NCBI GenBank assembly: GCA_016508695.1
Contig: VNKQ01000011.1
Location: 434,001 to 498,000, forward strand
Origin: Hyphodiscus hymeniophilus
Lineage: Eukaryota > Ascomycota > Leotiomycetes > Helotiales > Hyphodiscaceae
Direction: 5' to 3'
DNA: 64,000 bases
Shown here in pieces: positions 11,708 to 23,471 of the stretch. The notes beneath the pieces are model-generated. The model did not search any database. It was not told the origin of the DNA and saw nothing but the letters and a program-made list of their open reading frames with translations. Position 1 is the first letter of the stretch, and each line of letters opens with the position of its first letter. A program made the position numbers and the translations under genes.

Positions 11708-14700
11708 CTAACATACAGTTTCAATGCGCCCATTGCCTGTAGCAACTCGGCGCGACCTTGTGAAGGCCTTTGCCTTGCCCCTCGTGTTCAGAGCTTGGCC
11801 GTTGCACTGCTGCGGGAGAAAGCCAATTTCTCGCAGGTGCCGGACATTTCTTCGAATGGCGGCTTTCACCCTCGAGTTGTCGGACGATACATGGCCAACA
11901 TCAGGCATTTGGTCCAAAGTTAGACCAATTCTTCCCTGGTCCTTCTCGAGGCTGTCAACCAAAGGCCAAAGGGGGTGAGACTCGCTCCTTGCCTCAATGT
12001 CGGAGAAAATAGCAGCCAGCCATGGTTCTTGCTTCATTGGCACAAGGCTGTACCCAAAGTCGTTGATGAGAATGGACCAGAACTCGCGTACCAAGATACC
12101 TTCAGTTATGTCGACATGTGGATCTGATGGAGTCTTGTTGATCATATCCCAGCATTCTACTATCTTGGTTGCGACATGCCCAACATCGGAAATATAAATC
12201 CATCCAGCCAAGTCAGCCTCATTGAAGGCTCCGATATGTATACAACTTGCGATGAGCCGCCAAAGAAAGTCATCTATGTTCGCAATTCCGTCTTCGATGG
12301 TCCCAATGATGTAACTAGGTTTCACGATTGAAACCCGAGTTTGCCTATGCGATCTGCTTTGACAATACTCTTGTATAAGAAGCTGCGAGAGATACTTCGT
12401 CTGAGCATACCCGGTGGCTATAACGACATCCTTGGCTGCATTTCGCTGCATGTCTACTGTACCATGGTAACCACCGGAGATGTACACAAACTTCTGGATC
12501 GATGGCGTTTCGTCCATAAGCTTCAGTATATCGAGTGTCGATTCGACATTTGCTGCTCTGAGCGTCGAAAAATCCATATCCCAACGTACTGTTGCACCAC
12601 TGTGAATAACGCTGTGGATTCGTCGCAGTAATGGTGCATTACCAACTAAGCAATCCCAATGGTTTTGGTGCAAACCAAGTCGTGGCTGGCTAAGATCTCC
12701 AGTCCAGACCTCCAGCTTCCCGAGAAACGACCCCGACCACCACCCGGCTAACTTCGCCGTCTTTTTAACCCGCTCGAGTCCATCTTCTGCGCTTGATGCC
12801 CTGACATGAAGCATTATCTTTCTGATCTCTGTTCGAGCGCAGAGCTCGAACAGGATCTGGGACCCGACAAAGCCTGTCGACCCAGTCAGGAAGACATTTT
12901 GTAGGGAAGAGCCCTGGCCCCAAAGCCTGCCGACCATCTCAATTTTGTACCTTTCGAATTCGGTCATGATGTCGGCACTTTTCTCGGCAACCAGTTGACT
13001 GCCCTGACCTTGAACCTCCTCGATACGCTGAACAACGCTTCTGATTGTTGCTGTTGGGCGTAGTAAGGTACCGACAACGAGCTTGACACCAAATTCTCGC
13101 TTAATAAACGTTATCAAACTTATGATCTGAATTGAATCAAGACCGAGCGTATGCAGAAAAAAGTCGCGACCGAGGAATTTTGAGGAGTCCTTGTCAGCGT
13201 CCGGGTTTACCAGAGTGGTGAGCTTAGAGGAGATCTTCAGGGAGATTATGTCATTGCGAGAGACTTTTGCCTGACTAACGATATCCCTGGGCACTGCAGA
13301 TTCAATCTGCCGACTCAGGCTTGCAAGCCACTGATCTGCGGCCTTCCTATCAATCTTCCCAGAGATGGACAACGGGATTTTCTCTACCACGAACCAATGA
13401 CTAGGGATCATGTAGCTCGGCAGTTTGCTCTTCAATGAGGAGGCTAGATCAGATACATTGAACGACGGCCATTCTGCGAGACGGGATTGCTCAACTAAGC
13501 AGAAGGTCCCTTTCTCCGGCCTCTTGTCTCCAGCGCCTTGTTGAAGTTGAATAATTGCGACAAGGCTCTTTGCATATGCTCCTGACTTTGGGTTGGCGAC
13601 TACTGCAAGCGATAACCGAGGAAATATCGATAGGTGATGCTCTACTTCCGATATTTCGACTCGCTGGCCCCGAATTTTTACCTGGAGATCTTTGCGTCCC
13701 ACAAAATCCAGCGATCCATCTGAGTTGTATCGGACAAGATCACCTGTCTTGTATAAACGCCGTGTTCGTGTCCCTGCAATTTCTGCAGGCCACGTTGGGC
13801 TCTTAATAAACCCAACCCTTGTCTTCTCCATGTCATCAAGATAAGACCTTGCCAACGTTGGTCCTTCGACAAGCAGCTCCCCAACAGCACCAATGGGCAT
13901 TAGACGGTCGTGGTTCGTCTGGCACACAACCCAACAAAGCCCACAGCCAAAAGCTCGTCCAATCACTGCAGCCTTCATACTGCAAGAGTCAATCAGTTGA
14001 ATGGCACACGCTGCACACTCAGCTGGGCCATAGCAATTGAAAAGTTGGACCTTGTCGGCCCATCTGGTGACATTTTCCCTTGTGACGGCCTCGCCACCGA
14101 GAGCCAAAGTTTGCAGACAAGGAACCTCTTCAGGCACAATTAGACCTGCAATAGAAGGTGTGAGAAGAGCCCAGTTGACTTCCATCTTGTTAATGATGCC
14201 AGCGATATTGCTCATACGATCTTCTTCGGACGGAACACAAATACATCCTCCATATATCAAGGTCGTGAAGATATCCATCATGCTCACATCGAACGTGTAT
14301 GCGGCATACTGAAGGACACGTGACGTAGATTTCACGTTCATTGCTTTTCCATGTGCCAATGAGCTCGTGGAAACAGAGGCATGCTCTTGCATTATCCCCT
14401 TAGGATTACCGGTAGATCCAGACGTAAACAAAACAAAGGCAATATTGTATGTTTTGACCTTGATGGGGAGAAATTGGCGAGGAGCGTCAAACGAACCAAA
14501 GAGTTTGGGGCAAACAGCAAGAGTTTTAATTTTCGAATCCCTGAACAGATCAATCGTCTCTGGCGAACCAACAAGTAACTTTGCTTTAACCTTGCTGATG
14601 ATACCTTCGAGACGATCCTTCGGGTGTGTTGGATCAAGAGGGACAAAGGCGCCACCTGCCCTAAGGATAGCAAGCATGGTCACGATTGCCCACATTGATT

Positions 14701-15663
14701 TATTGAAGCATACAGGAACGAGCGCTTCGGACGTCACTCCGAGATCCACAAGATGTCCTGCTAAGCTCGCCGATGCTTTGTCCAATTGAGAATAGGTCAT
14801 GTTGCCGTCCCAGGAGACTATTGCAGGAGATGCTGGGCACGTTTTCACGTGTTCAAGCACGAGGTCGTGTACACAGACGTTCTCCTTCTCCGGCAAATCT
14901 GCATTCCAGCTTCGCAGCTGATCCGAATCTCGTACGGATAGGATTTCAAGGCTCGTGACTGGAGCAGATGCGTCTTTGAGAATGCATTTGACAATCTTTG
15001 TTAGCGTATGAGCAACATTCGTTGCTGCGATAGTGGAAAATCTGGATCCCAGATACTGGAGATTGGCGATGGTGCCAGATTTCCCAATTTCAACATCCAG
15101 GATTATTTTAATCTGTGGTTGTTAGCTACTGCTTGTTTTACGTCGTCTTTGCTTACGCCATGGAATGATGCCTTGTCGCTATCGTCATTTTGGAGGATTG
15201 AATGGCTTCCCAAAGTCGTGTTGAGATAGTCCTGTCGAAGGTCTCTGAACCGCACGGCAGTATCGCAGCTGAGAGTGCTCGATTGTTTCACAATGCTGCT
15301 TCTAACCAAAAAAGTTGGTGGTTGAAGGTTTTGTGATGGGGCTGCAGTTGTCTGGAATTTTTGCATCAAAGAGAGAACAGTGTCAGATGGTTCAAAATCA
15401 ATCTGGCAGATACTGCCATCGCAAGATGAACGTAGGTTAGAATCGGAATTTGGTTTCGGTGTTAGACAAGCGTAAGATATTGAGTTGTCTCCGGTATAGC
15501 ATTGAAGTAACAATGCCCAGGCGCTCTTGAACACTGTCAAAGCCGTAAGTCGGTGGTTTTTCTGGAAAGAGTCAAGGTGGACAGATTTGCGGATGAGAAC
15601 TTCGGTACTCTGCCAGTCCTCGCCAGTCGTTGGACGTGTATCTAGGCTAGGGAAGAGTGACAT
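11708..15663 (-). CDS. NRPS-like enzyme: half-condensation, adenylation, thiolation, thioester reductase
   Basis: Exons complement(11708..15112, 15157..15663) with one 44-nt intron (GTAAGC, CTAAC branch) give 1303 aa. Residues 1-240 match only the C-terminal half of a condensation domain and lack HHxxxDG. The A domain spans about 250-770 with FTSGSTGNPKG (398-408), FDVS with Asp444 in the place that normally binds the substrate amino group, NCYGPAE (528-534), YKTGDL (623-628) and Lys755 in GKID. The carrier domain has LGLDSI with Ser829. The reductase has TGSTGFVG (912-919) and a Tyr1071/Lys1075 pair. The family loads an amino or carboxylic acid as a thioester and releases it by NAD(P)H reduction, as Lys2 does. 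The Asp suggests an amino acid substrate. The frame stays open 24 codons upstream of the ATG, so a further 5' exon is possible. No terminal thioesterase is present. Confidence 0.85.
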
Positions 15664-16163
15664 CTCGTAAGTGGCGGAGAGAAAAGACTGATAGTCTGCG
15701 TTCGTTTCTTTTGAAATGCTTTTGTATGATGCGCATCATGCTCCCCAGTGGGAGCCATCAGGGGAAAGAACCTGGCCTGCCAAACGTTTCATAAGATTCA
15801 CAGCAGCGCAGCCGAGACACTAATTTATATTGTCAGACATAATAGTGTGTGTAGAATTAAGTGTAAGCCACTAATCAATAATTAACGCCGTGCGATCTGC
15901 TAATATTCGATCAGCTAAACACAGTTCCCACTCTCGCGTATGACGAGATCTTCCACAACATCAGAAGTGCAGCCTCGCTTCAGCATGCGTGTTCCTTTCG
16001 AGTCCTTGTCTGTACCCCACCAGGTTACTTGTTCTCTTTGCTGTGTTCTCTTGCTGTGTTCTTTGGTCCTGATTTCTCCTTTCATCATAATCAATCATTC
16101 AGCACTCCTGATTTGAAAAGCATCTACGAATTGCCAGCCTCAAAAGTTAAAAATACTGGCACA
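15664..16163. promoter_or_regulatory. divergent promoter of the NRPS-like and first SUR2-like genes
   Basis: This 500-bp region lies between two divergent starts of putative cluster genes, so co-regulation from a shared promoter is plausible. It contains one clear palindrome (separate entry) close to the NRPS-like start. The part nearest 15663 is an open frame continuing the NRPS-like protein, up to a TGA at about 15733. Confidence 0.45.
15726..15739. promoter_or_regulatory. 14-bp perfect palindrome, candidate factor site
   Basis: ATGATGCGCATCAT reads the same on both strands. It lies about 63 bp upstream of the NRPS-like ATG. Dimeric fungal regulators bind such symmetric sites, but no second copy was noticed in the other cluster promoters, so function is only a suggestion. 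Confidence 0.25.
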
Positions 16164-17517
16164 ATGTCCTACTCAATTCAATTACTCCCCAATACTATGC
16201 AAAGCTGCACCGCTACCTTTCTACCGCCGCTTCTGCCTAGCGTCTCCGACCACGTTCTTGCTACAATATTACCCACCATAGTCTACATCGTGGCCAGTGC
16301 TGTTTTTTTCAGTATTGATCGACTAGGTCTTCTTCAACCATACCGCATCCATCCTTTAAATGAAGACCTGAAGCGCAATCATGTTTCGAGATCTCGATGC
16401 ATTCTCGGTGTCATGCAGTACCATCTAATGCAGATTGCAATTGGTATTGCCCTCAGCTATGGTGCCGAGCCTGATAGACGGGAAGATTTCGAGTGCAAGA
16501 CATATGATTGGATAGCACGAGGTCGAAACGCTCGCAAAATTATGCCCTTAACATTAGTTTTTGTCGGCCTCGACGTCGAAGGACTTTCGGCAGCCCTCAG
16601 GAGAGCTCCATTGCTGGGTCGCTTCTTGCGACTTCACAAAAAGTATTTTCAAGACGAGTCAGCTTCAGGATTTGGCTTCAGTGTTGGTGAACTAGCTCTG
16701 GCACGTATCATGGTATTGATTGTGGTACCTGTCGTGCGATTCAGCATTGCTCTTGCAGTGGTGGATACTTGGGTGTATTTTACACACAGACTGTGCCATG
16801 CAAATAAGACGCTCTATAGTATGCCATCCTTGTCGACCGTACGAATCCTCTCGGTTCAGGGTTAGTTACTGATACTTTCGCCATATTCTAGGAATAGTAC
16901 ATTCACAACACCACCAGCTTTACGTCTCATATGCCTTTGGGGCGGTTTATGCTCACTGGCTCGAGAGTCTCTTCCTCGACATACTAAGCTTCGTTGTAGC
17001 AAATCATATTGCCGGACTATCAACTCGCCAAAGCATGGTCTTTGGCTCGCTCGCCACTCTAAAGACTATCAGCGATCATTGCGGCTACGTATTTCCCTGG
17101 GACCCCTTTTCGCACATCAATGGCAATGGTGCGCGGTTTCATGATGTCCACCATCAGAGCTGGGGCTTGAAGGTTCGTGTTGTCTCCGCGCCTGTGACGC
17201 TGCAGCTACACTCGGATTACTAATATTTCTCGTTATTCAGCACAACTTCTCTACTTATACCATGGTGGGTATCCTCCGACTTATTCTTCTCTCTCACGAA
17301 TTGTTTCAAGAGCTGCAAGACATGATCCCCGTGGCCTCAATTCCTCGCACTGCCCAGAGAAATCATTGCTGACTTCAAGTCCCTACTCTAGTTCTGGGAT
17401 AACATTCTCGGGACTACATGGTGGGATCTTCAAGGGGCCGCTCAGCGTTATTCACGGCAAAAAAGTAGGCCAAAAACGAACGAGTCAATCACGAAGGAGC
17501 ATACGTCACCCATCTAG
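16164..17517 (+). CDS. SUR2-like fatty acid hydroxylase superfamily protein, copy 1
   Basis: Exons 16164..16818, 16892..17172, 17241..17264 and 17392..17517 give 361 aa, close to yeast Sur2 (about 350). The three histidine clusters that bind the di-iron centre are all present: HRLCH (208-212), HSQHH (222-226) and HDVHH (302-306). They are followed by QSWGLKHNFSTYT and FWDNILGT. Several hydrophobic helices precede the first cluster. DHCGYVFPWDPF is a SUR2-type signature. Sur2 is the ER sphinganine C4-hydroxylase, but the presence of three diverged copies beside an NRPS-like gene suggests a special substrate here. The third exon is only 24 nt. The ATG was chosen over an upstream TTG. An ER-membrane location is inferred from the family. 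Confidence 0.8.
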
Positions 17518-18114
17518 ATTCTGTATGCAGAATTACCAGTGGATGTGAACCATTAGGAATAGGCACAGCCTGCAATTTCTCTTGTTGTTGCGGAACATAT
17601 AGCATGTCTTTGGACTAGACGGGAAATGATTGATGGATGCGATCAACCAAACATGTGGACCCGATTGTGCAAAGTTGGGCAGAGTTCTTGTATTCAAGTT
17701 CGAATGCATTTCATCACGCATCATGTCTCATGTAACGTGGGCTGAAACTTTTCAATATGGGATACATATCCTTGAGTCGTGGATGGGGCATTCAAAGGAT
17801 CATCAAAGTCAAGATTGCCATGTACAGCGGCATCCAACGGATGCAACGGAGACACAAAGCCACTCTTTCTTTTGTGTGCACTGAAATTTAGTTCTTGAGT
17901 TACATAAATCACGTATTTCACAAGAGGGATGAGCAGCTGGTCCAAGGCTTTGTTGGCCTACAAAAGCGTAGAGTGATTCTATTCCAATGAGTATCGGCAT
18001 TGGTTGTACTATCGTTGAGAGAGCCAGCTCCCGATTCTGTACCATCAATCTTTCCCAGCTTGTGTCTATTGTTTGTCTCTTTGTTTGTTCCAATCAAGTT
18101 ACGTATTTTTCGAA
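17518..18114. other. intergenic region upstream of SUR2-like copy 2
   Basis: This 597-bp gap lies between two co-directional hydroxylase genes. It holds the 3' flank of copy 1 and the promoter of copy 2. No other gene was recognised. Confidence 0.5.
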
Positions 18115-19446
18115 ATGAATTCTTCTGAACCCTCAACGTTCCTTCTCCCATGGAAGCCTCTAGGCAATCCTCCGCTGTATAATCTCACTGCCCGTGCTCC
18201 GTTGTTTCCCTGGATCTCGGACTTCCATTTATCGCTGCTCCTGCCGGTCTCCGCTTACTGGGTTCTATCGGCAACATATCATATCATCTCTGCTTTCGAC
18301 TTCTTCTCTCAGTATCGCCTCCATTCGCCAGCCGAATTCAAAATTCGAAATCGCCCCACAGTTGCCGAAGTTTTGCGTTCCGTCATCCTCCAACAGATAA
18401 TACAAACAGGATGGGGATTAGTTCTAGGCCATACTGTTCTGGGTACCCAAGAGATGGTAGGGACAGAGGACTACGACATAGCGATGTGGGCAATATGGAC
18501 TCAACGCCTCGCTTGCGGACTTCGACTCATTCTAGAGGGGGTGGGCATGATTATGGGGGTCAACGTCAACGAATGGAAATATGGCTTTCATAGCTCATTC
18601 ATCACATATCAATTGGTAATCACATTCTTCTCTTTAGCGTTTAGCTCTGACGAGTCTCAGGACAAGCATCTTGCGGAATGGGAAATGTTAGCCGGTAGGG
18701 CGATGTACTTCGTGGTCATTCCAGCATTCCGGTTCGCGATTGCCATATTTTTGAGCGATACCTGGCAGTACTTCTGGCACCGCGCCATGCATTCGAATAG
18801 ATGGTTGTTCCGTAAGTTTTACCTCGATTATTTTGGTTCTCGTTGGGAAGTCCACGGTTGAGGTTCAGTGATTTTCTCGGGGAACGCATTCTCACTATGA
18901 GAGAAATAGGTAATATGCATGCCCCGCATCACCGCATCTACGTTCCTTACGCTTTTGGAGCTTTTTACAACACACTTTGGGAGGCATTCGTTCTCGACAC
19001 ACTTGGCACTACCCTCTCACTGTACGTGGCCGGCCTAAGTACCAGACAGGCTACGCTATTCGGCACACTATCTGTCCTCAAAGGCGTGGACGATCACTGT
19101 GGCTACAAATTACCTTGGGATCCGCTTCAGTGGCTGGGTGAACAGACGGTGGAGTTTCATGATGTGGTCAGTCTCGAACACTCTGCCAAATTCCATAACC
19201 GTAGCAAAGCTGATGGCTCACAGCATCATCAAAGTTGGGGCATCGGAGCAAGTATCCCATTCTTATCAAATTCCAATTGTTTTGGTAACTGGAACTAATT
19301 AAAATTAGACAAATTATTCGCAACTCTACTTGACTTTCTGGGACCATGTCTGTGGGACCGTGTGTCGAAAGAGCGAAGCCGAAAAGCAGCTTCTCTACCA
19401 GCGAGGACAAATTGAGGCGGACAAGAAAGACAGGGGAGGAATGTAG
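18115..19446 (+). CDS. SUR2-like fatty acid hydroxylase superfamily protein, copy 2
   Basis: Exons 18115..18811, 18910..19166, 19224..19247 and 19309..19446 give 371 aa. Histidine clusters are HRAMH (222-226), HAPHH (236-240) and HDVHH (316-320), with the last one split by an intron. The N-terminal helices are followed by the family motif FFSQYRLHSPAE. The third intron must start with GC (GCAAGT) rather than GT to keep the conserved frame SWGIG-TNYSQLY, and its branch site is ACTAAT. The exon order, the 24-nt third exon and the 76-residue gap between clusters two and three match copy 1. This points to duplication. The catalytic set is complete, so the enzyme should be active. The substrate is unknown. 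Confidence 0.8.
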
Positions 19447-19889
19447 AAGCTGGTCGGGCATGTCAAGCGCAGTGTTGGGAGGAATAGAAGATATTGCACA
19501 CTTACTGGGTCAAGCAGGAAGGGCGGGATCTTGATAGTCTGGAACTGGGTATGTAAGATACGTGGAGGTTGAAGTTCAAACTTCAATTATAGTTAGTCAG
19601 GCTCTCAGCAACGTTGCGACCGAATCAGAAAGTCAAGATCCAAAACTCTTCAACTAGCTATTTTCGTTGTGAATAGTAAATTTCCGAATAATGCAAAGTT
19701 TACCGATTCTACTTTTCTCATTTCAGGTCGGTTCTCACTTCTTTGTAGTGAACAAGAAAATGGTTCATGCTAAGGCGGCAGTTTTGTAGCATTCTACCAG
19801 AGTATTAGAAGAAGTATTTTTGGTCTAGGTAAGAGCTTTTTTTGACCCTTTAGATACATGATCAGGTTTCCTCCATTCGGAAAGGAGGC
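19447..19889. other. convergent gap between SUR2-like copies 2 and 3
   Basis: This gap holds the 3' flanks of the two convergent hydroxylase genes. The sequence is AT-rich, without coding or repeat signals. Confidence 0.5.
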
Positions 19890-21149
19890 TTAAGTCGAGC
19901 GTGGTTCGGAATAAACGGAAGTAGAGAATGCTGAAGGCACCATTTCACTTGGAGGCTCTTTGGTTAGCACGCCTATTGCGGCCTCTGCAACGTCTCTGCC
20001 CCTTCGGTACTTCTCCATTGCCCTTTGGTCATTGCCATCCCAATATGTGCCAAACACTCTATCCCAGAATGAGGTGTATACAGAAAAGTTGCATTTCATT
20101 CCCCAAGCTTGATGACTAGTCAATGAGCAAGTAGAGAAACGGTCTTGGATCGGTGGACTCACTGCAAGTCGTGGAATTGCACAGACTTAGAGCAAATAAT
20201 GTTACATGGGTTCCAATCAAAGGAGTAACCACAATGGTCAACGACCGTCTTAAAAGTCCAAATGGCTCCGAATAAAGCCGATTGCCGATTACTTAGGCGA
20301 CAAATGTGCAGGCATAGGGGAAGTCCTATGCAGTCGATTGGAATTGTTTCAAGTGGGTGGTTATAGAATGCTCCATAGGCAAAAGGTACGTAAATATCGT
20401 GATGCAAATAGTGTATGTTTCCTATTAAGAAATATACAATCAGTCATTGAATCGCAAAGAGATAGCTGAACTCACTGTAAAGCCACTTATTGACGTGGAA
20501 AGCACGATGCGTAAAATATTGAAAGGTGTCTGCGAGAATCATGGCAGATCCAAATTGGAATATTGGCAGAATCACAAAGTAGAGAATGCTAGCAGTATAT
20601 TGCTCCCACTGGGATGGGTCTCGTGCAACTGGGAAAAAAGACGTTTGTGAATGAGCATCAAGCCTGGTAGATTGTAAGTTACACGGGTAGTCGTGGCGAA
20701 CGTAAATTACCTTAGTGAAGCATGAACGAATCGATTTAAAAAAGATTGTAGGCTACGGAGGGTTCGTGCCCAAGCTTCAATGTGGAGGTGGCTATCGCAA
20801 AGTACCACACTGTCGTCTGTGGTCATGTAACCAAGACTCACTTGCGCTGCTTGCTGGAGTAGTGCACATTTGATAACGTCTCCCCTCGAAGCACGATCCT
20901 TTCTTAGAGTCTCTGCAGGCGTGTGAAGCTTGTATTGTGAGAACACCCCGTGCTTTTCGATTTCGTAGAAGAGGAAGCCTAACCAAGCAGGTTAGAATTT
21001 GAAAGCGAAGTTTTGATTTGTACTAGAAATAGTGAGTTAGACTGACCTATAATCCAGTATAATGCAGCTGGGACAAGATATGGAAGGTGGTGGTCGGCAA
21101 TGAAGGGTAATAGAGGCTGTTGAGCCTCAAAAGTCTTCGGCGCTGCCAT
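19890..21149 (-). CDS. SUR2-like fatty acid hydroxylase superfamily protein, copy 3
   Basis: Exons complement(19890..20115, 20163..20421, 20476..20663, 20711..20978, 21047..21149) give 347 aa with all five exons in phase. Histidine clusters are HRAFH (176-180), HYLHH (190-194) and HDLHH (270-274). The spacing between clusters two and three equals that of copies 1 and 2. The N-terminus (LPYLVPAALYWIIGF, then FSQYKLHTPAE) is like SUR2. The region between the second helix and the first histidine cluster is shorter than in copy 2. The intron pattern is richer than in the two plus-strand copies (four introns against three). It is transcribed divergently from the P5C-reductase-like gene, which suggests joint control. 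The family assignment is firm and the substrate is not known. Confidence 0.8.
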
Positions 21150-22032
21150 GAAGAATGTTGCAGGAATGAATATGCTAGATTCTCCCCAAAGTCCTGGGAT
21201 TCATTTCAAGAGAAATATTTGACTAGAGTGGTCACGACTCGTGGCTGAGCTTACTCCATTCTCTGTCTGGGCCTCGAGGAAGGACAAACGAAGCCACCCA
21301 GGCTGGCATCTGGCACTTGTCCGGGAGATTCTGTCGATCCATGTTATATTACTAGCAATGTACAAGCTCAGCTGAGAAACCCCCATTTCAGTTGACCATA
21401 ATGTTTGCGGTGACGTTTACCAGCAATCGCCTGATATTGATACATTACTCAACATCTTACCGTCTTACAAGGCATGAGCGTAAGCTGCCGAAAAAGGTGA
21501 CAAGTCTCAGTCCATGCGCTACAGCCCAGAAATAGCACAGCTGAGTTCTGTGAACAAGTTACTGAGATGCCCCAGTTGCGCGGGATTTAGTTCCATGCAG
21601 CAGTGAGCAGCGACGGCAAACCCATAATCTAGATGGCCATGGCAAAGTCTCAGGCAACCCATCACAAGATTACGAACGAGACATGATGAAGCCTGTACAG
21701 TGTTACATCGAAAAGACCTCGAGTTGTACAGATCAGAAAGCCTTCGCAAAAAGCCCAAGGAGTTTCGACAAATTGACCTCACTTGAAAAGAGGAGCACAA
21801 CAACGGCCAAATGTAGGTCGATCAGCCTCACAACCCATTGAGAAGAAGAAATGAGGCCAGCAGGCCTTTGTCGGACGGCAATTTCTGGTATGAAAGGAGG
21901 TGGATTTCGTCTAACCTATCTGCATAAACAATACACAACAGTGTTTGATCCGTCATGCACATTAATATGAAACGCATCCAATGTGATTCTGGGAAGACAT
22001 TAAGCAATAAAACACATAGTTGGACTACAACA
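21150..22032. promoter_or_regulatory. divergent promoter of SUR2-like copy 3 and the P5C-reductase-like gene
   Basis: This 883-bp region lies between two divergent starts. An ATG at 21955 is in frame with the reductase, so its 5' end could lie here. No other gene or repeat was recognised. Confidence 0.45.
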
Positions 22033-23151
22033 ATGCCAAAAGAGTTCCATTACCACTACAAAATCGATAACAGCACTTTCTTACGAGGAGTACCGATGGC
22101 ATCATTACACCGATCAGCCCAAGGAGTGCCAACTGCACCCCACACCTTGGCGATTCTAGGTTGTGGTAAGCCTTCCTCACGTCTCCTACTTTCAGAACAA
22201 GATCCAGGAGACTGACTACCTGGACCATTTCTAGGAGCTCTTGGAACTGCCATTCTCCTCGGCGTACTTGCCAGCATCCGAGCCCACGGAGACTCATTGG
22301 ACGAGAATGAAACAGTGTCTCCAGCCAACGCTGTTGCTACACAAAAGTCTCCACCAAGCAGCTCCCCGACGCCCAACAATTTCATCGCCTGTGTCCGCAC
22401 GGCTGTGTCTGCAGCTCGTATAACGAAAGCCCTTGGGACTCCACCATGCAATGTAACTATCCATCATGGTCACGACTCTGCTCCATCGCTCCTTGATGCC
22501 GACATCATCATATTAGGCTGTCAACCAATTGATCTGCACAGTTGTCTCGGAAATGATACCATCAAAGCTGCACTGCATGGGAAACTGGTCATCAGCCTAC
22601 TAGCCGGTGTCACGATCTCGGACATCGAGTCTGTCCTGGGCTGGCAGGACGGTAAGAGCTATGTACCGACCACGGTCATTCGGGCCATGCCCAACACGGC
22701 ATCAGTTGTTCGACAGTCAATGACTGTAATTGAAGCGCCTGGTGGAACATCGGCCAGGACGTTACGTATGGTAGATTGGCTTTTCAGCTCGATTGGTATT
22801 GTGCAACATATTCCGGCATCAAAGTTCGATACCTGCACGGCACTGTGTGCATCTACACCTGCCTTCTTTGCCTTATTTCTTGAAGGACTAATTGACGGTG
22901 CTGTCGCACTTGGTCTGACGAGATCAGAAGCGCAGATTATGGCTGCTCAGGCGATGAAAGGTTCTGCAGAGCTGGTGCTGGCGGGAGATCATCCCACAAA
23001 GGTGAAGGAGGAGATCACTACCCCTGGAGGCTCAACTATTCGAGGGGTGCTAAAGTTGGAACAAGGCAATCTGAGAGCAGTCGTGGCGGGTGCTTTGATT
23101 GAATGTAAGACTGCTGCGGAAGGTTTGGGGGCAAGGAACAGAGAAAAATAA
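22033..23151 (+). CDS. pyrroline-5-carboxylate-reductase-like oxidoreductase
   Basis: Exons 22033..22165 and 22235..23151 (69-nt intron) give 349 aa. The intron splits the Rossmann motif, which joins to LGCGALGTAIL (GxGxxG). Conserved P5C reductase features follow: a DIIILGCQP strand, VIRAMPNTAS, and the C-terminal signature TPGGSTIRGVLKLEQGNL. The family usually has about 270-290 residues; this one has an N-terminal extension and an insertion after the Rossmann loop. The housekeeping enzyme makes proline from pyrroline-5-carboxylate with NAD(P)H. Next to an A-T-R enzyme a paralogue could instead reduce a cyclic imine in a secondary pathway, which is inference. In-frame ATGs at 21955 and 22096 are alternative starts. 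Confidence 0.85.
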
Positions 23152-23471
23152 TTTTGGACTACGTCTGGTTTGATTTTCAAAAATGTTTTTGATTATACAA
23201 ATTAAAGATAGAAATGAGATAGGGAAGTTTGACAAAAATAAAGACCACCAATTTTCACCCCGAGTACCCAACGAAGAGACTCTCCCCTATCGAGCACGAA
23301 GAAAGTGAAGTTGACTGAGGGATTCAAAGCTCAGGATTTTGGCGGAGAAGCCTGAACTTTTGAGGGGTCTCTCCGGCGGACTGAGATATTGAGATATGCG
23401 ATTACGGAGTCCAGATCAAATAATTGGGTTTGGGTGATGGGCATGGAAGCTTTGGAGAGAGACTAGTAAAG
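23152..23471. other. short convergent gap
   Basis: This gap holds the 3' flanks of the reductase and MFS genes. Nothing else was seen. Confidence 0.5.

Noticed and set aside
11708..15663. Housekeeping Lys2 alpha-aminoadipate reductase
   Set aside because: The A-T-R order fits, but the A-domain motifs look more like secondary NRPS enzymes and the gene sits with accessory genes. It was not settled by search.
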